Source: Marinomonas sp. SBI8L (lineage in GTDB: Bacteria; Pseudomonadota; Gammaproteobacteria; Pseudomonadales; Marinomonadaceae). From it: a stretch of DNA of 64,000 nt. Position numbers and translations under genes: made by a program. Of this stretch, positions 28,638 to 35,898 are shown piece after piece; position 1 is the first letter of the stretch; every line of letters begins with the position of its first letter. The stretch lies in the NCBI RefSeq assembly GCF_001624705.1, contig NZ_JSEO01000004.1, positions 62,001 to 126,000 of the forward strand, read 5' to 3'. The notes below the pieces were generated by a model that was not told where the DNA came from, did not search any database, and worked only from the letters and a program-made list of their open reading frames with translations.

Positions 28638-30284
28638 ATGACCCTAATGCAAATTTGTTATTGGATCATAGCGCTTTTAGGCAACACGATAACCCTTATT
28701 TGGTTTAGCTTTTCAGGGTCAGGCATTTCCTTAATAAGTTTAATTTTTACGCTAGCTTATGGAATAGTTGGTGCTTATGATATCTTCTACAGTCCTCACA
28801 GTTTAAACCGTCTCTATCCAGTAACAGCTTATATCCGCTACTTTCTAGAAAATTTTCGCAAAGAAATTCATCAGTACTTTGTTGCCAGTGAAACCGAAGA
28901 GCTCCCATTTAATAGAGAGCAGCGAAGCCTGGTGTACCAAAGAGCTAAGAATGTTCGAGACACTATTGCCTTTGGTACCCAAAGAGAGCTTTTAGAAGAA
29001 AACTACCTTAGCCTTTGGCACTCACTTGCCCCTAAAGAAGTGCAAGAAGCACAACAAAGGGTCCTCATTGGTGGACCTGATTGCTTACAGCCTTATAGCG
29101 CAGCTTATTTAAATGTTTCAGCCATGAGTTTTGGTGCCTTAAGCAGTCAAGCAATCGAAGCACTTAATCTAGGTGCCTATAAAGGAAATTTTAGCCACAA
29201 TACAGGTGAAGGCAGCGTTAGTCCTTATCACTTAAAACATGGTGGAGATTTAGTTTGGCAAATAGGATCCGGATTATTTGGCTGTCGTACTCATGATGGC
29301 GATTTTTGCCCAACAAGTTTTGCTAAAACAGCCACACTCAAATCCATAAAAATGATTGAGATAAAGCTATCTCAAGGCGCTAAACCAGGTCATGGCGGAG
29401 TGTTGCCTAAAGCAAAAATCACCGATGAAATAGCGCAAGTACGCGGCATCCCGAAAAATAGAGATTGTGTTTCCCCTTCAACCCACCCAGAGTGCCAAAA
29501 CCCAAAAGCATTATTAACCTTTATTCAAAAGCTTAGGGATTTAAGTGAAGGCAAACCGATAGGCTTTAAACTGTGTCTTGGAAATCCCGCTGAGTTTTTA
29601 AGCATATGTAAAGCCATGCTTGAGATGGACTCTTACCCAGATTTTATAACCGTTGATGGGGCAGAAGGCGGAACAGGCGCAGCACCAGTAGAGTTTTCTA
29701 ACCGCCTAGGCATGACTTGCTTAGATGCTGTTTACCTCACTAATAGCATGCTGATTGGCTGTGGTATTAGACACAAGATAAAAATCATAGCATCAGGCAA
29801 AACAGCCTCTAGTTTTGACCTTTTAAGTAAGATTGCAGCAGGTGCAGATACAGTTAATGCCGCTCGTACCATGATGATGGCTTTGGGTTGCATTCAGAGT
29901 AAGTCATGTAATACCAATGAATGCCCAACAGGCATTGCGACCCAAGACCCTGTTAGAGGTAAGGCAATCGACATTGAAGCTAAAGCATCAAGAGTCGCTA
30001 ACTTTCAAAGAAACACCTTACACAGCTTTTTTGAGCTAGTAGGCAGTTTAGGTCTAGAAGACCCAAAGAAATTAACTGCTAACATGATTAAACGACGCAC
30101 CAGCTATAGCTTAAGTATCTCTTTAGGCGTTATGATACCTACATTAAGTGAAGGCGAACTAATCACTCACCCAAGTCTCCCTTACCCTTGGCAACAATGG
30201 TGGCAAGGTGCACAGAGCGATAGTTTCTATGTTGAAGATTCTCATGAATTACCACCACCTGAATTAAAAATTAAAAACATTTAG
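28638..30284 (+). CDS. FMN-binding glutamate synthase family protein
   Basis: A 548-residue protein built on the GltS FMN/synthase domain alone. Two hydrophobic helices at about 5-50 anchor it to the membrane. The synthase domain runs from about 150 to 500: NVSAMSFGALSSQAIEALN, NTGEGSVSPYH, EIKLSQGAKPGHGGVLP, TVDGAEGGTGAAP, and a cysteine cluster C-x5-C-x4-C within CIQSKSCNTNECPTGIATQ that matches the 3Fe-4S site of glutamate synthases. It lacks the glutamine amidotransferase and the small NADPH subunit domains, so it is probably not a normal GOGAT. Members of this family are widespread and their reaction is unsettled. Transcribed alone. Confidence 0.92.
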   Translation: MTLMQICYWIIALLGNTITLIWFSFSGSGISLISLIFTLAYGIVGAYDIFYSPHSLNRLYPVTAYIRYFLENFRKEIHQYFVASETEELPFNREQRSLVYQRAKNVRDTIAFGTQRELLEENYLSLWHSLAPKEVQEAQQRVLIGGPDCLQPYSAAYLNVSAMSFGALSSQAIEALNLGAYKGNFSHNTGEGSVSPYHLKHGGDLVWQIGSGLFGCRTHDGDFCPTSFAKTATLKSIKMIEIKLSQGAKPGHGGVLPKAKITDEIAQVRGIPKNRDCVSPSTHPECQNPKALLTFIQKLRDLSEGKPIGFKLCLGNPAEFLSICKAMLEMDSYPDFITVDGAEGGTGAAPVEFSNRLGMTCLDAVYLTNSMLIGCGIRHKIKIIASGKTASSFDLLSKIAAGADTVNAARTMMMALGCIQSKSCNTNECPTGIATQDPVRGKAIDIEAKASRVANFQRNTLHSFFELVGSLGLEDPKKLTANMIKRRTSYSLSISLGVMIPTLSEGELITHPSLPYPWQQWWQGAQSDSFYVEDSHELPPPELKIKNI

Positions 30285-30334
30285 TTTTTAGACAATTATT
30301 GAAACACTCAGTTTCAGTAATCGATGTTTATTAG

Positions 30335-30382
30335 ACCCTTTTTATAAATTAGGATATTTGAATACTGATTTATAAAAAGGGT
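30335..30382. repeat. 15-bp perfect inverted repeat downstream of glutamate synthase-like gene
   Basis: accctttttataaat and its exact complement are separated by 18 bases. It starts 50 bp past the stop codon. No clear T-run follows, so it may be an mRNA 3' stabiliser or part of the neighbouring repeat cluster. Confidence 0.6.
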
Positions 30383-30419
30383 GAATAATATGAAATTCGC
30401 TAACACCAAATCCTCGTGG

Positions 30420-30690
30420 TTAAGGAACCTGCGAATAAATCCACCCGCCTCAGCATGTAGATAAAAGCGCCTAGATTTATGGCGAGGAGCGCAACTTAAT
30501 AGTGATTCTATTGATAAGGTTCTCAACATAAAGATAGGGCTTTTAGACCACGCCCTTCGGGTCTTTCAGAAAAAGTAACACCCTGCGTTATCCCTTCTTG
30601 AAAGGTACCTACATTACTTCAAAGTGATGCCTTGATTGATACTTTTTCTGAAAAGATTGAGAAGAGGTGACTTAATCGCAGATTCCTTAA
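30420..30690. mobile_element. MITE-like element with terminal inverted repeats
   Basis: The left end TTAAGGAACCTGCGAATAAA and the complement of the right end, TTAAGGAATCTGCGATTAAG, match at 17 of 20 positions and the similarity runs on through a shared TC(C)ACC. Inside the right half lies a second inverted repeat: tttcagaaaaagta (30564-30577) and its complement (30640-30653) frame an imperfect internal palindrome. No transposase frame is present and no clear target duplication is seen. This fits a non-autonomous element or a dispersed intergenic repeat; copy number in the genome would decide. Confidence 0.55.
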
Positions 30691-30749
30691 CTTGCGCTAT
30701 TTTTAAAAACAGTATTTTAAATACTGTTTTAATTTTTTTACTTGCGCTA
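30691..30749 (+). repeat. Direct repeat CTTGCGCTA framing a hairpin with T-run
   Basis: CTTGCGCTA occurs at 30691-30699 and 30741-30749. Between them aaaacagtatt pairs with aatactgtttt (30706-30716 / 30720-30730) and is followed by T-rich sequence, a terminator-like structure directly next to the element's right end and 100 bp before the chemoreceptor gene. Confidence 0.55.
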
Positions 30750-30832
30750 CTCCCCTCTTTAATCGCGACATATTCACTTTTATATACATATAGGTTTCAA
30801 CTGTTTTATTAAAAAGCAACTTAAGGTTAAGA

Positions 30833-32131
30833 ATGTTATTTTCTAAGAAAACAAAGCAGAAGGATCTAATAAATAATTTAAATGATAGTAATTCTTATAT
30901 TCATTCTCTAAAAGAGAACTTAGCAATTGCTGAGTTTAATCTGGAAGGAGAGCTGCTAAGTGCGAATAAAGTTTTTTTAGATTTATTTAACTATGATCTA
31001 GAAGAGCTGAGAAATAATAAAGTAAGCACATTATTCACGTATAAGAATGAGCCAAACATCAGAGAAAATGATATTTGGCAATCCTTGAAGGAAGGAAAAA
31101 GCCACCAAGGCACCTATCAAAGGCATACAAAATCAGGTGAATTCATCTGGTTAAAAGAGGTTTACATTCCGGTTTTTGACCAAGACACTCCCTGTAAAGT
31201 TATTGCTAGTTATACAGATATCTCTACCTACAAAAGCAAAATAAAAAATCAAGACGCTATTTTAGATGCTCTTAATTTATCTATGGCAGTCATTGAGTTC
31301 ACCCCAGAAGGCAACATTTTAAAAGCCAATCAAAACTTCTTAAACAGCGTTAATTACCAAGAAAAAGACATTATAAACAAACATCATAGAATTTTTTGTC
31401 ATGATGACTTTTATATTCAAAACCCTAATTTTTGGCGTGAATTAGAAAGCGGTGAATTTAAGTCAGGTCAGTTTGAAAGAAAAGACAGTCAAGGTAATAC
31501 TCTTTGGCTTGAAGCGACTTACAACCCTGTGTTCAACCATGATGGAAATGTCATAAAAGTTATTAAGTTCGCATCAAATATCAGCAAACAAATAGAAGAA
31601 CAAAAATCCACTCAGGCAGCAGCTAAAGTAGCTTACGAAACCGCTTTAATTAGTAGCGAAATATCATTAGAGGGAGCACAGATATTATCCAAGTCTGTTG
31701 AGATTTCAGGTGAGATTTCGGAGCAAATGGAAGCTGCGACAAAACTTATTGAATTGCTCAATGAGGAATCAGATAAAATTTCCAAGATTGTTACGACTAT
31801 AAGCAGTATTGCGGAGCAAACAAACCTACTCGCATTAAATGCTGCTATTGAGGCAGCCCGAGCAGGAGAACATGGTAGAGGGTTTGCCGTTGTGGCTGAC
31901 GAGGTTAGACAACTTGCCTTGCGCACAAGTAGCTCCACAATCGAAATTGACGAGATGGTAAAAAATAATACCAACCTAACTAGGGATACTCGTACAAATA
32001 TGGAGACAGTAAGCCGGCTCACTCACGATAGCAGCCAGCTGATTCAAACCGCTGAAAGCTTAATAAAAGAAATTAAGCAAGGAGCAGATAAGGTTTCTAA
32101 CAATGTTGCAAATTTAACTAAAGATAAATAA
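30833..32131 (+). CDS. Soluble PAS-PAS methyl-accepting chemotaxis protein (BdlA-like)
   Basis: Cytosolic receptor of 432 residues without any transmembrane helix. Two PAS domains, about 25-135 and 145-255, each with a PAC-type end ([33 protein letters not shown]), are followed by a signalling coiled coil (260-425) with the highly conserved tip segment [21 protein letters not shown] and [14 protein letters not shown]. No C-terminal pentapeptide for CheR docking. The PAS-PAS-MCP layout and length match BdlA, the biofilm-dispersion regulator of Pseudomonas aeruginosa, and also Aer-like energy sensors; heme or flavin could be the cofactor. The AAGG before ATG supports the start. Confidence 0.92.
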   Translation: MLFSKKTKQKDLINNLNDSNSYIHSLKENLAIAEFNLEGELLSANKVFLDLFNYDLEELRNNKVSTLFTYKNEPNIRENDIWQSLKEGKSHQGTYQRHTKSGEFIWLKEVYIPVFDQDTPCKVIASYTDISTYKSKIKNQDAILDALNLSMAVIEFTPEGNILKANQNFLNSVNYQEKDIINKHHRIFCHDDFYIQNPNFWRELESGEFKSGQFERKDSQGNTLWLEATYNPVFNHDGNVIKVIKFASNISKQIEEQKSTQAAAKVAYETALISSEISLEGAQILSKSVEISGEISEQMEAATKLIELLNEESDKISKIVTTISSIAEQTNLLALNAAIEAARAGEHGRGFAVVADEVRQLALRTSSSTIEIDEMVKNNTNLTRDTRTNMETVSRLTHDSSQLIQTAESLIKEIKQGADKVSNNVANLTKDK

Positions 32132-32349
32132 CACCTTCCATTACATGGCACCAGCACGTGATAACTGATGCCGGCCCCTCTTTAGGCAAATACATTCAAA
32201 CTAATGCAAGCGAATAACATTAACTGAAAGAAATAGGTGAATTTTTCTAACCTAAATAGTGAAAAAGCATCGTTTGTTCTTATGTTGAATGCGTTTTACC
32301 ATGCACTTGTTGTAATTAAACAACATTTTAAATAATTAAAGAGGAATAC

Positions 32350-32541
32350 ATGATGGATTCACAACAAGAGTACGAAGCACTTTTAAAACAATGGGGATTT
32401 GAGTCAGACAGCCAAGATACAGCAAATAGTTTTTATGAATTTACTAAAAAAACCCATGCTTTTGTGTCTAAATTAATCAGCAAGAGCAAGGCAGTTTTCC
32501 AGGTTAAATCTCAAAACCCGCAGTTAAGCTTAAACACTTAA
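32350..32541 (+). CDS. Small hypothetical protein (63 aa)
   Basis: A 63-residue acidic-to-basic soluble protein (MMDSQQEYEALLKQWGF then a helical, Lys-rich second half). A very good ribosome-binding site, AGAGGAA, precedes the tandem ATGs (32350 and 32353). It ends inside a perfect 12-bp inverted repeat. No family recognised and no membrane or metal motif seen. It follows the chemoreceptor gene by 218 bp on the same strand, but co-transcription is unproven. Confidence 0.65.
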   Translation: MMDSQQEYEALLKQWGFESDSQDTANSFYEFTKKTHAFVSKLISKSKAVFQVKSQNPQLSLNT

Positions 32542-32550
32542 GCTTAACTG
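32521..32550 (+). repeat. Inverted repeat overlapping the stop codon of the 63-aa gene
   Basis: cagttaagctta and its exact complement (loop aacact) span the last codons and stop. There is no T-run after it, so it is not a classical terminator; it may protect the mRNA end. Confidence 0.6.
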
Positions 32551-32700
32551 CTCCCCTTGATATAGGCCTCTTCGCCTTAAAGTAAGTCATTTTTTCACAA
32601 TCAAACCACTGAATCTAGCTCCAGTCATTCTGCTAATATCCAAGATATTCACACTAAGCCGCCCTAGTCGATTCTAAGTACTTAACCCTATTTGATGTAT

Positions 32701-32955
32701 CTAAAGTCATCAAACACTGAACCAGAAAAATATAATGCAAATTCGCTAAGCTTCAACTGATTCCACCGATTATTCTTTCTCATTCTCTTCTACACTTTTC
32801 ATTGTATTTTGGAAGTTAGTACTTCTGATTATACGACGACACCTTGTAATGAGTTCAACGCTGCTCAGTTTAGGTTTGTTTGATGCAAAGCTTTTTGGTC
32901 ATGAAGCATTTCAATCAATTTAAGCCAGAGGCTAGTTATCTAGCCTCTTTTTTTC
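32701..32955 (+). ncRNA. Candidate small RNA unit ending in an orphan terminator
   Basis: A strong plus-strand terminator ends this gene-less stretch, while the previous plus gene stops 386 bp earlier. A consensus -10 TATAAT is seen at 32731-32736 and another candidate (GATTATA) near 32830. A transcript of about 120-220 nt is plausible. A 24-codon frame from 32850 has no ribosome-binding site. This is inference from signals only. Confidence 0.35.
32927..32954 (+). terminator. Orphan Rho-independent terminator
   Basis: Perfect 9-bp stem (agaggctag / ctagcctct, loop ttat) followed by seven T. The polarity is plus-strand only; the other side lacks a T-run, so it does not serve the minus-strand TyrR-like gene beside it. 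Confidence 0.85.
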
Positions 32956-32982
32956 CAAGCAGCAAGCCATGAAAAAGTCTTT

Positions 32983-34485
32983 CTATTTTTGTTTAATACC
33001 ATATTCTCTTAACTTATTAGCGACGGCACTATGACTCATCCCCACTTTCTCTGCTAACAAGCGGCTACTCGGGTATTCAGGGTATAAACGGGCTAACAAC
33101 CTAGCTTCAAACTGTTTCATGGTTTTATCAAGCGAGCCATCAATTAGGTCTACTTCATACTCCACGTCTTGCATCTTGATATGACTCACTAGGCTAATAT
33201 CATCGATATCAATCATATTTTTATTGGTTAGCAAACAAGCTTGATAACACACATGCCTTAACTCTGTTAGGTTTCCAGGCCAGTTATGCATAGATAACTT
33301 ACTAAAGGCAGCCCGGCTAATTTTTAACATGGGCTTATTTAGGTCAGCGCAGGCAAGTTGACAGTAATAATGCGTTAATTCAGATAAGTCTTGTTTTCGC
33401 ATTCTTAAAGGCGGCATATTTAAGGTTAATTGAGCAAGTCGATATAAAAAAGCCTGTTGAGCTGGATATTGCTCAGCCAATTCCGCTAACGATAACTCTG
33501 AAACAAAAATAAGTCGATTATAGTCAAAGCCTGTCACATCAAGACAATCAAGGTAATCCAGCACTTGCTGCTGCATCTCAGGGCTTATCCACTGGGGCTC
33601 ATTTATTATCCACCATTGCCCCTTGTGATTTGGCTCTAAGTGCTTTGCTGCAAGTTTATTACCACTAATGCTTTTTAACTTAGTTTGGGCAAAACCATTT
33701 ATTTTTTGCCAACTTTGCATCATGGCTTTTACGAGATCTTGCTTACCCACACCAGCTTCACCTGTTAAGAAAATAGGTGCTGCCATAGGAAGAAAAGCCG
33801 TTAAATTTTTTGATAAGGTTCGCATCAAGGTACTTTTGGTCACTAACTGATCCAACACTATGTCTTGGGCAGCCGCATGCCTTAATTTTTGCGCCTGTAA
33901 GCCTAGTCTAGCCTCAGATTTAATCTGTAACACAGCTCCTGCTCTAACAGACTCACCTTCAATTTCACCTGGCACGTAGATAGGTAGCATTTCAAGTAAT
34001 AATGTTTTACCTGCCAGTCTCACTCTCTTACTTTGAAACCGCTTTAATTTAGTCAGGTTAGCACTAGAAAAATACTCCTTGGTAAAATGTACTCCTTTTA
34101 AATATTGACTAAGCGGCTGCCCTAAAAAGTGCTTATCCAGTTGCAGATCTTCTATCGCAACTTGATTTGCCATCATGATATTACCGGAGAGGTCTAGCGA
34201 CACAACCCCATCAGATAAGGTTTTTAATAGTGTAAATAATGCATTATGGGCACGATCGGAAGGTGTAAACAAAGCCGTTTTGACATCTATCACACCATCA
34301 ATTCTCCTAATTTCTGCCATGAGACTTTGCAACTTCTCAAACGCAATATCAGCAAATGCACAATACATTTGCTCATGCTTTCTATCTATCTCAATGCCTT
34401 TAAGATCAATATCATAGGGAATAAAGAGATCTAGCACTTGAGTCGCCATGCCGATTCGATCATGACAATGTATTTCTAAAATCAT
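32983..34485 (-). CDS. TyrR-like regulator with degenerate AAA+ core
   Basis: A 500-residue regulator with the TyrR layout. ACT domain about 1-75 (EIHCHDRIGMATQVLDL, SLMAEIRRIDGVIDVKT), PAS about 80-190, AAA+ domain about 215-440, C-terminal helix-turn-helix about 460-500 (SSRLLAEKVGMSHSAVANKL). Walker A is intact (GEAGVGK, 242-248), but the stretch that should carry the GAFTGA loop is about 20 residues shorter than in TyrR and has no such motif, and Walker B reads WWIINE (291-296) instead of hhhhDE. ATP hydrolysis and sigma-54 activation are therefore unlikely; TyrR itself also works mainly with sigma-70. Aromatic amino acids are the expected ligands of ACT-type TyrR. Its ATG overlaps the ROK gene stop by four bases, so the two are translationally coupled. 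Confidence 0.88.
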   Translation of the reverse strand: MILEIHCHDRIGMATQVLDLFIPYDIDLKGIEIDRKHEQMYCAFADIAFEKLQSLMAEIRRIDGVIDVKTALFTPSDRAHNALFTLLKTLSDGVVSLDLSGNIMMANQVAIEDLQLDKHFLGQPLSQYLKGVHFTKEYFSSANLTKLKRFQSKRVRLAGKTLLLEMLPIYVPGEIEGESVRAGAVLQIKSEARLGLQAQKLRHAAAQDIVLDQLVTKSTLMRTLSKNLTAFLPMAAPIFLTGEAGVGKQDLVKAMMQSWQKINGFAQTKLKSISGNKLAAKHLEPNHKGQWWIINEPQWISPEMQQQVLDYLDCLDVTGFDYNRLIFVSELSLAELAEQYPAQQAFLYRLAQLTLNMPPLRMRKQDLSELTHYYCQLACADLNKPMLKISRAAFSKLSMHNWPGNLTELRHVCYQACLLTNKNMIDIDDISLVSHIKMQDVEYEVDLIDGSLDKTMKQFEARLLARLYPEYPSSRLLAEKVGMSHSAVANKLREYGIKQK

Positions 34486-35735
34486 CCGAGGATAGACTCA
34501 TTAACCGAATTAAGTGCTTGCTTCACCCCATTATCATCTGACACTAACAAGAGCGACTGATAAGGAGAGAAAGTTTGATAAAGAGGTAAAATTGCTGCTC
34601 CAGCAATACTGGATGTCATGGCAGTTTCTGCGATTTCAATTTTAGGTAAGCTTAATACCTTAGGAGCCTGTTCCTGCAGAGATTGAGTCAACTCCTGAAT
34701 GAGCGGCTGTAGCACTGATGCTTCTAAACGCCCGCCTAAGAGAATCCGCTTAGGATCTTGAATTGCAATCACACTGATTAAAGCAGGAGTCACTTCAAGC
34801 GCTACTTTTTTACTCCAAGCCTGAACATATTTAAGTGTCGTATCGTCTAAGTACTCAGATTCAAGTTGAGCATAATCTTGATTTTTTCGTGCTAAAAAAC
34901 GCCTTAAAGAAACACTGGATAGAGCCTCTAAAATCCAATCACCTAACTCTCCTTTCGCCGTTGGAATCAAACCAAAATTACCAGCACCACCAGCAGCACC
35001 GCGAACACACTCACCTCTAGAGACAATACCACCGCCACAGGCTGCACCAATAAAGATATAAAAGAAGTCTTGGGCAGAAATCTCCCCTCCACTTAAAAGA
35101 AGCTCATTAATTGCCGAAGCATTTGCATCATTTTCGCAAATAACCGTTTTTTCTGTATGGCGAGCTAACCAAAGCTTAAAGTCATCAGATGCCCAATAGG
35201 CCATGGCATTTTTTAAATGCATCAGGTCCAGCGCTTCATCAGCCTTGTGTACTAAACTTTCCAGCCATTCGGCCATATAGTCAGGCATAGTTAAACCGAC
35301 ACCTTGCACTTTTTGCCAAGTATCACCTAAGGTTTCACGTACTTCTTCAATTAACCCAAGGGCAATTTGCTTAGCTTCCGTTTCAGTTGGAAAATGCACA
35401 TCACAATGACGTAATAATAAACACTTACCATTAAAATCTACTAGAGCAGCACTGATGTGGTCTCGATCTATATTAATGCCTAGGCCATAGGCTCCTTGGG
35501 CATTAATTTCCAGCTTAATTGAAGGCTGGCCACGCTTCCCTTTCACCTTGCCTGTAATACAAAGTAGTTCCTGCTCAATTAAGTAAGAGGTGATAACCGA
35601 AATAGTTTGAGCGCTGAGTCTTGTAAGCTCTGCAATTTGAGCTCGTGATATTCCTGGGGTTTCTCGTACCGCTTGAAGAATAATACGCTCATTGTAAAGA
35701 CGACTTTGCTCAGATGTACTACCTGAATGCTTCAT
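34482..35735 (-). CDS. ROK family transcriptional regulator
   Basis: Sugar-responsive type repressor of 417 residues. N-terminal winged helix-turn-helix about 10-65 (RAQIAELTRLSAQTISVITSYL), then a ROK actin-like domain about 80-400 with GLGINIDRDHISAALVDFNG and the FIGAACGGGIVSRGE / GAAGGAGNFG motifs. The usual zinc-binding cluster (G-H-x9-C-x-C-G-x2-G-C) that follows in NagC or Mlc is missing; the chain goes straight to LIPTAKGELGDW. It is divergent from the AGE epimerase gene, which is its probable target, and forms an operon with the TyrR-like gene downstream (ATGA overlap). Inducer is likely the epimerase substrate or product. Confidence 0.93.
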   Translation of the reverse strand: MKHSGSTSEQSRLYNERIILQAVRETPGISRAQIAELTRLSAQTISVITSYLIEQELLCITGKVKGKRGQPSIKLEINAQGAYGLGINIDRDHISAALVDFNGKCLLLRHCDVHFPTETEAKQIALGLIEEVRETLGDTWQKVQGVGLTMPDYMAEWLESLVHKADEALDLMHLKNAMAYWASDDFKLWLARHTEKTVICENDANASAINELLLSGGEISAQDFFYIFIGAACGGGIVSRGECVRGAAGGAGNFGLIPTAKGELGDWILEALSSVSLRRFLARKNQDYAQLESEYLDDTTLKYVQAWSKKVALEVTPALISVIAIQDPKRILLGGRLEASVLQPLIQELTQSLQEQAPKVLSLPKIEIAETAMTSSIAGAAILPLYQTFSPYQSLLLVSDDNGVKQALNSVNESILG

Positions 35736-35812
35736 TTAAGTGATGACCTTGATTTAAAAGCAAAAATGCTTAGCAAAATGAAATTTATAAACAATCTATT
35801 GAAACTACTGAA

Positions 35813-35849
35813 AATTATTAATTAAATCTAATTGATTTAATTAATAATT
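35813..35849. promoter_or_regulatory. Probable ROK operator (16-bp perfect inverted repeat)
   Basis: aattattaattaaatc and its exact complement with a 5-bp spacer sit midway between the divergent ROK repressor and AGE epimerase genes. The size and AT-rich arms fit a dimeric ROK repressor site controlling both genes. Confidence 0.65.
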
Positions 35850-35898
35850 AGATTACTCTGTGTTTACCCCTATTAATTGCTTAGTGAGTTTCTTTGAT

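Larger units (their letters stand above)
30285..30832. other. 548-bp intergenic region dominated by inverted repeats
   Basis: Between the glutamate synthase-like gene and the chemoreceptor gene. It contains, in order, a 15-bp perfect inverted repeat, a roughly 270-bp element with terminal inverted repeats and a large internal palindrome, and a hairpin with T-run framed by direct repeats. Short open frames here (30314-30529 minus; a 24-codon frame from about 30390 plus) are judged chance products of the repeats. Confidence 0.7.

Noticed and set aside
30314-30529. 71-codon minus-strand frame and a 24-codon plus-strand frame near 30390
   Set aside because: Both run across the inverted-repeat element and its flank; coding potential seems to come from the repeat itself. 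The short plus frame does have a fair ribosome-binding sequence, so this is not absolute.
32850-32924. 24-codon frame MSSTLLSLGL... inside the candidate small-RNA region
   Set aside because: No ribosome-binding site; too short to support as a gene. Could be looked at if a transcript is confirmed.
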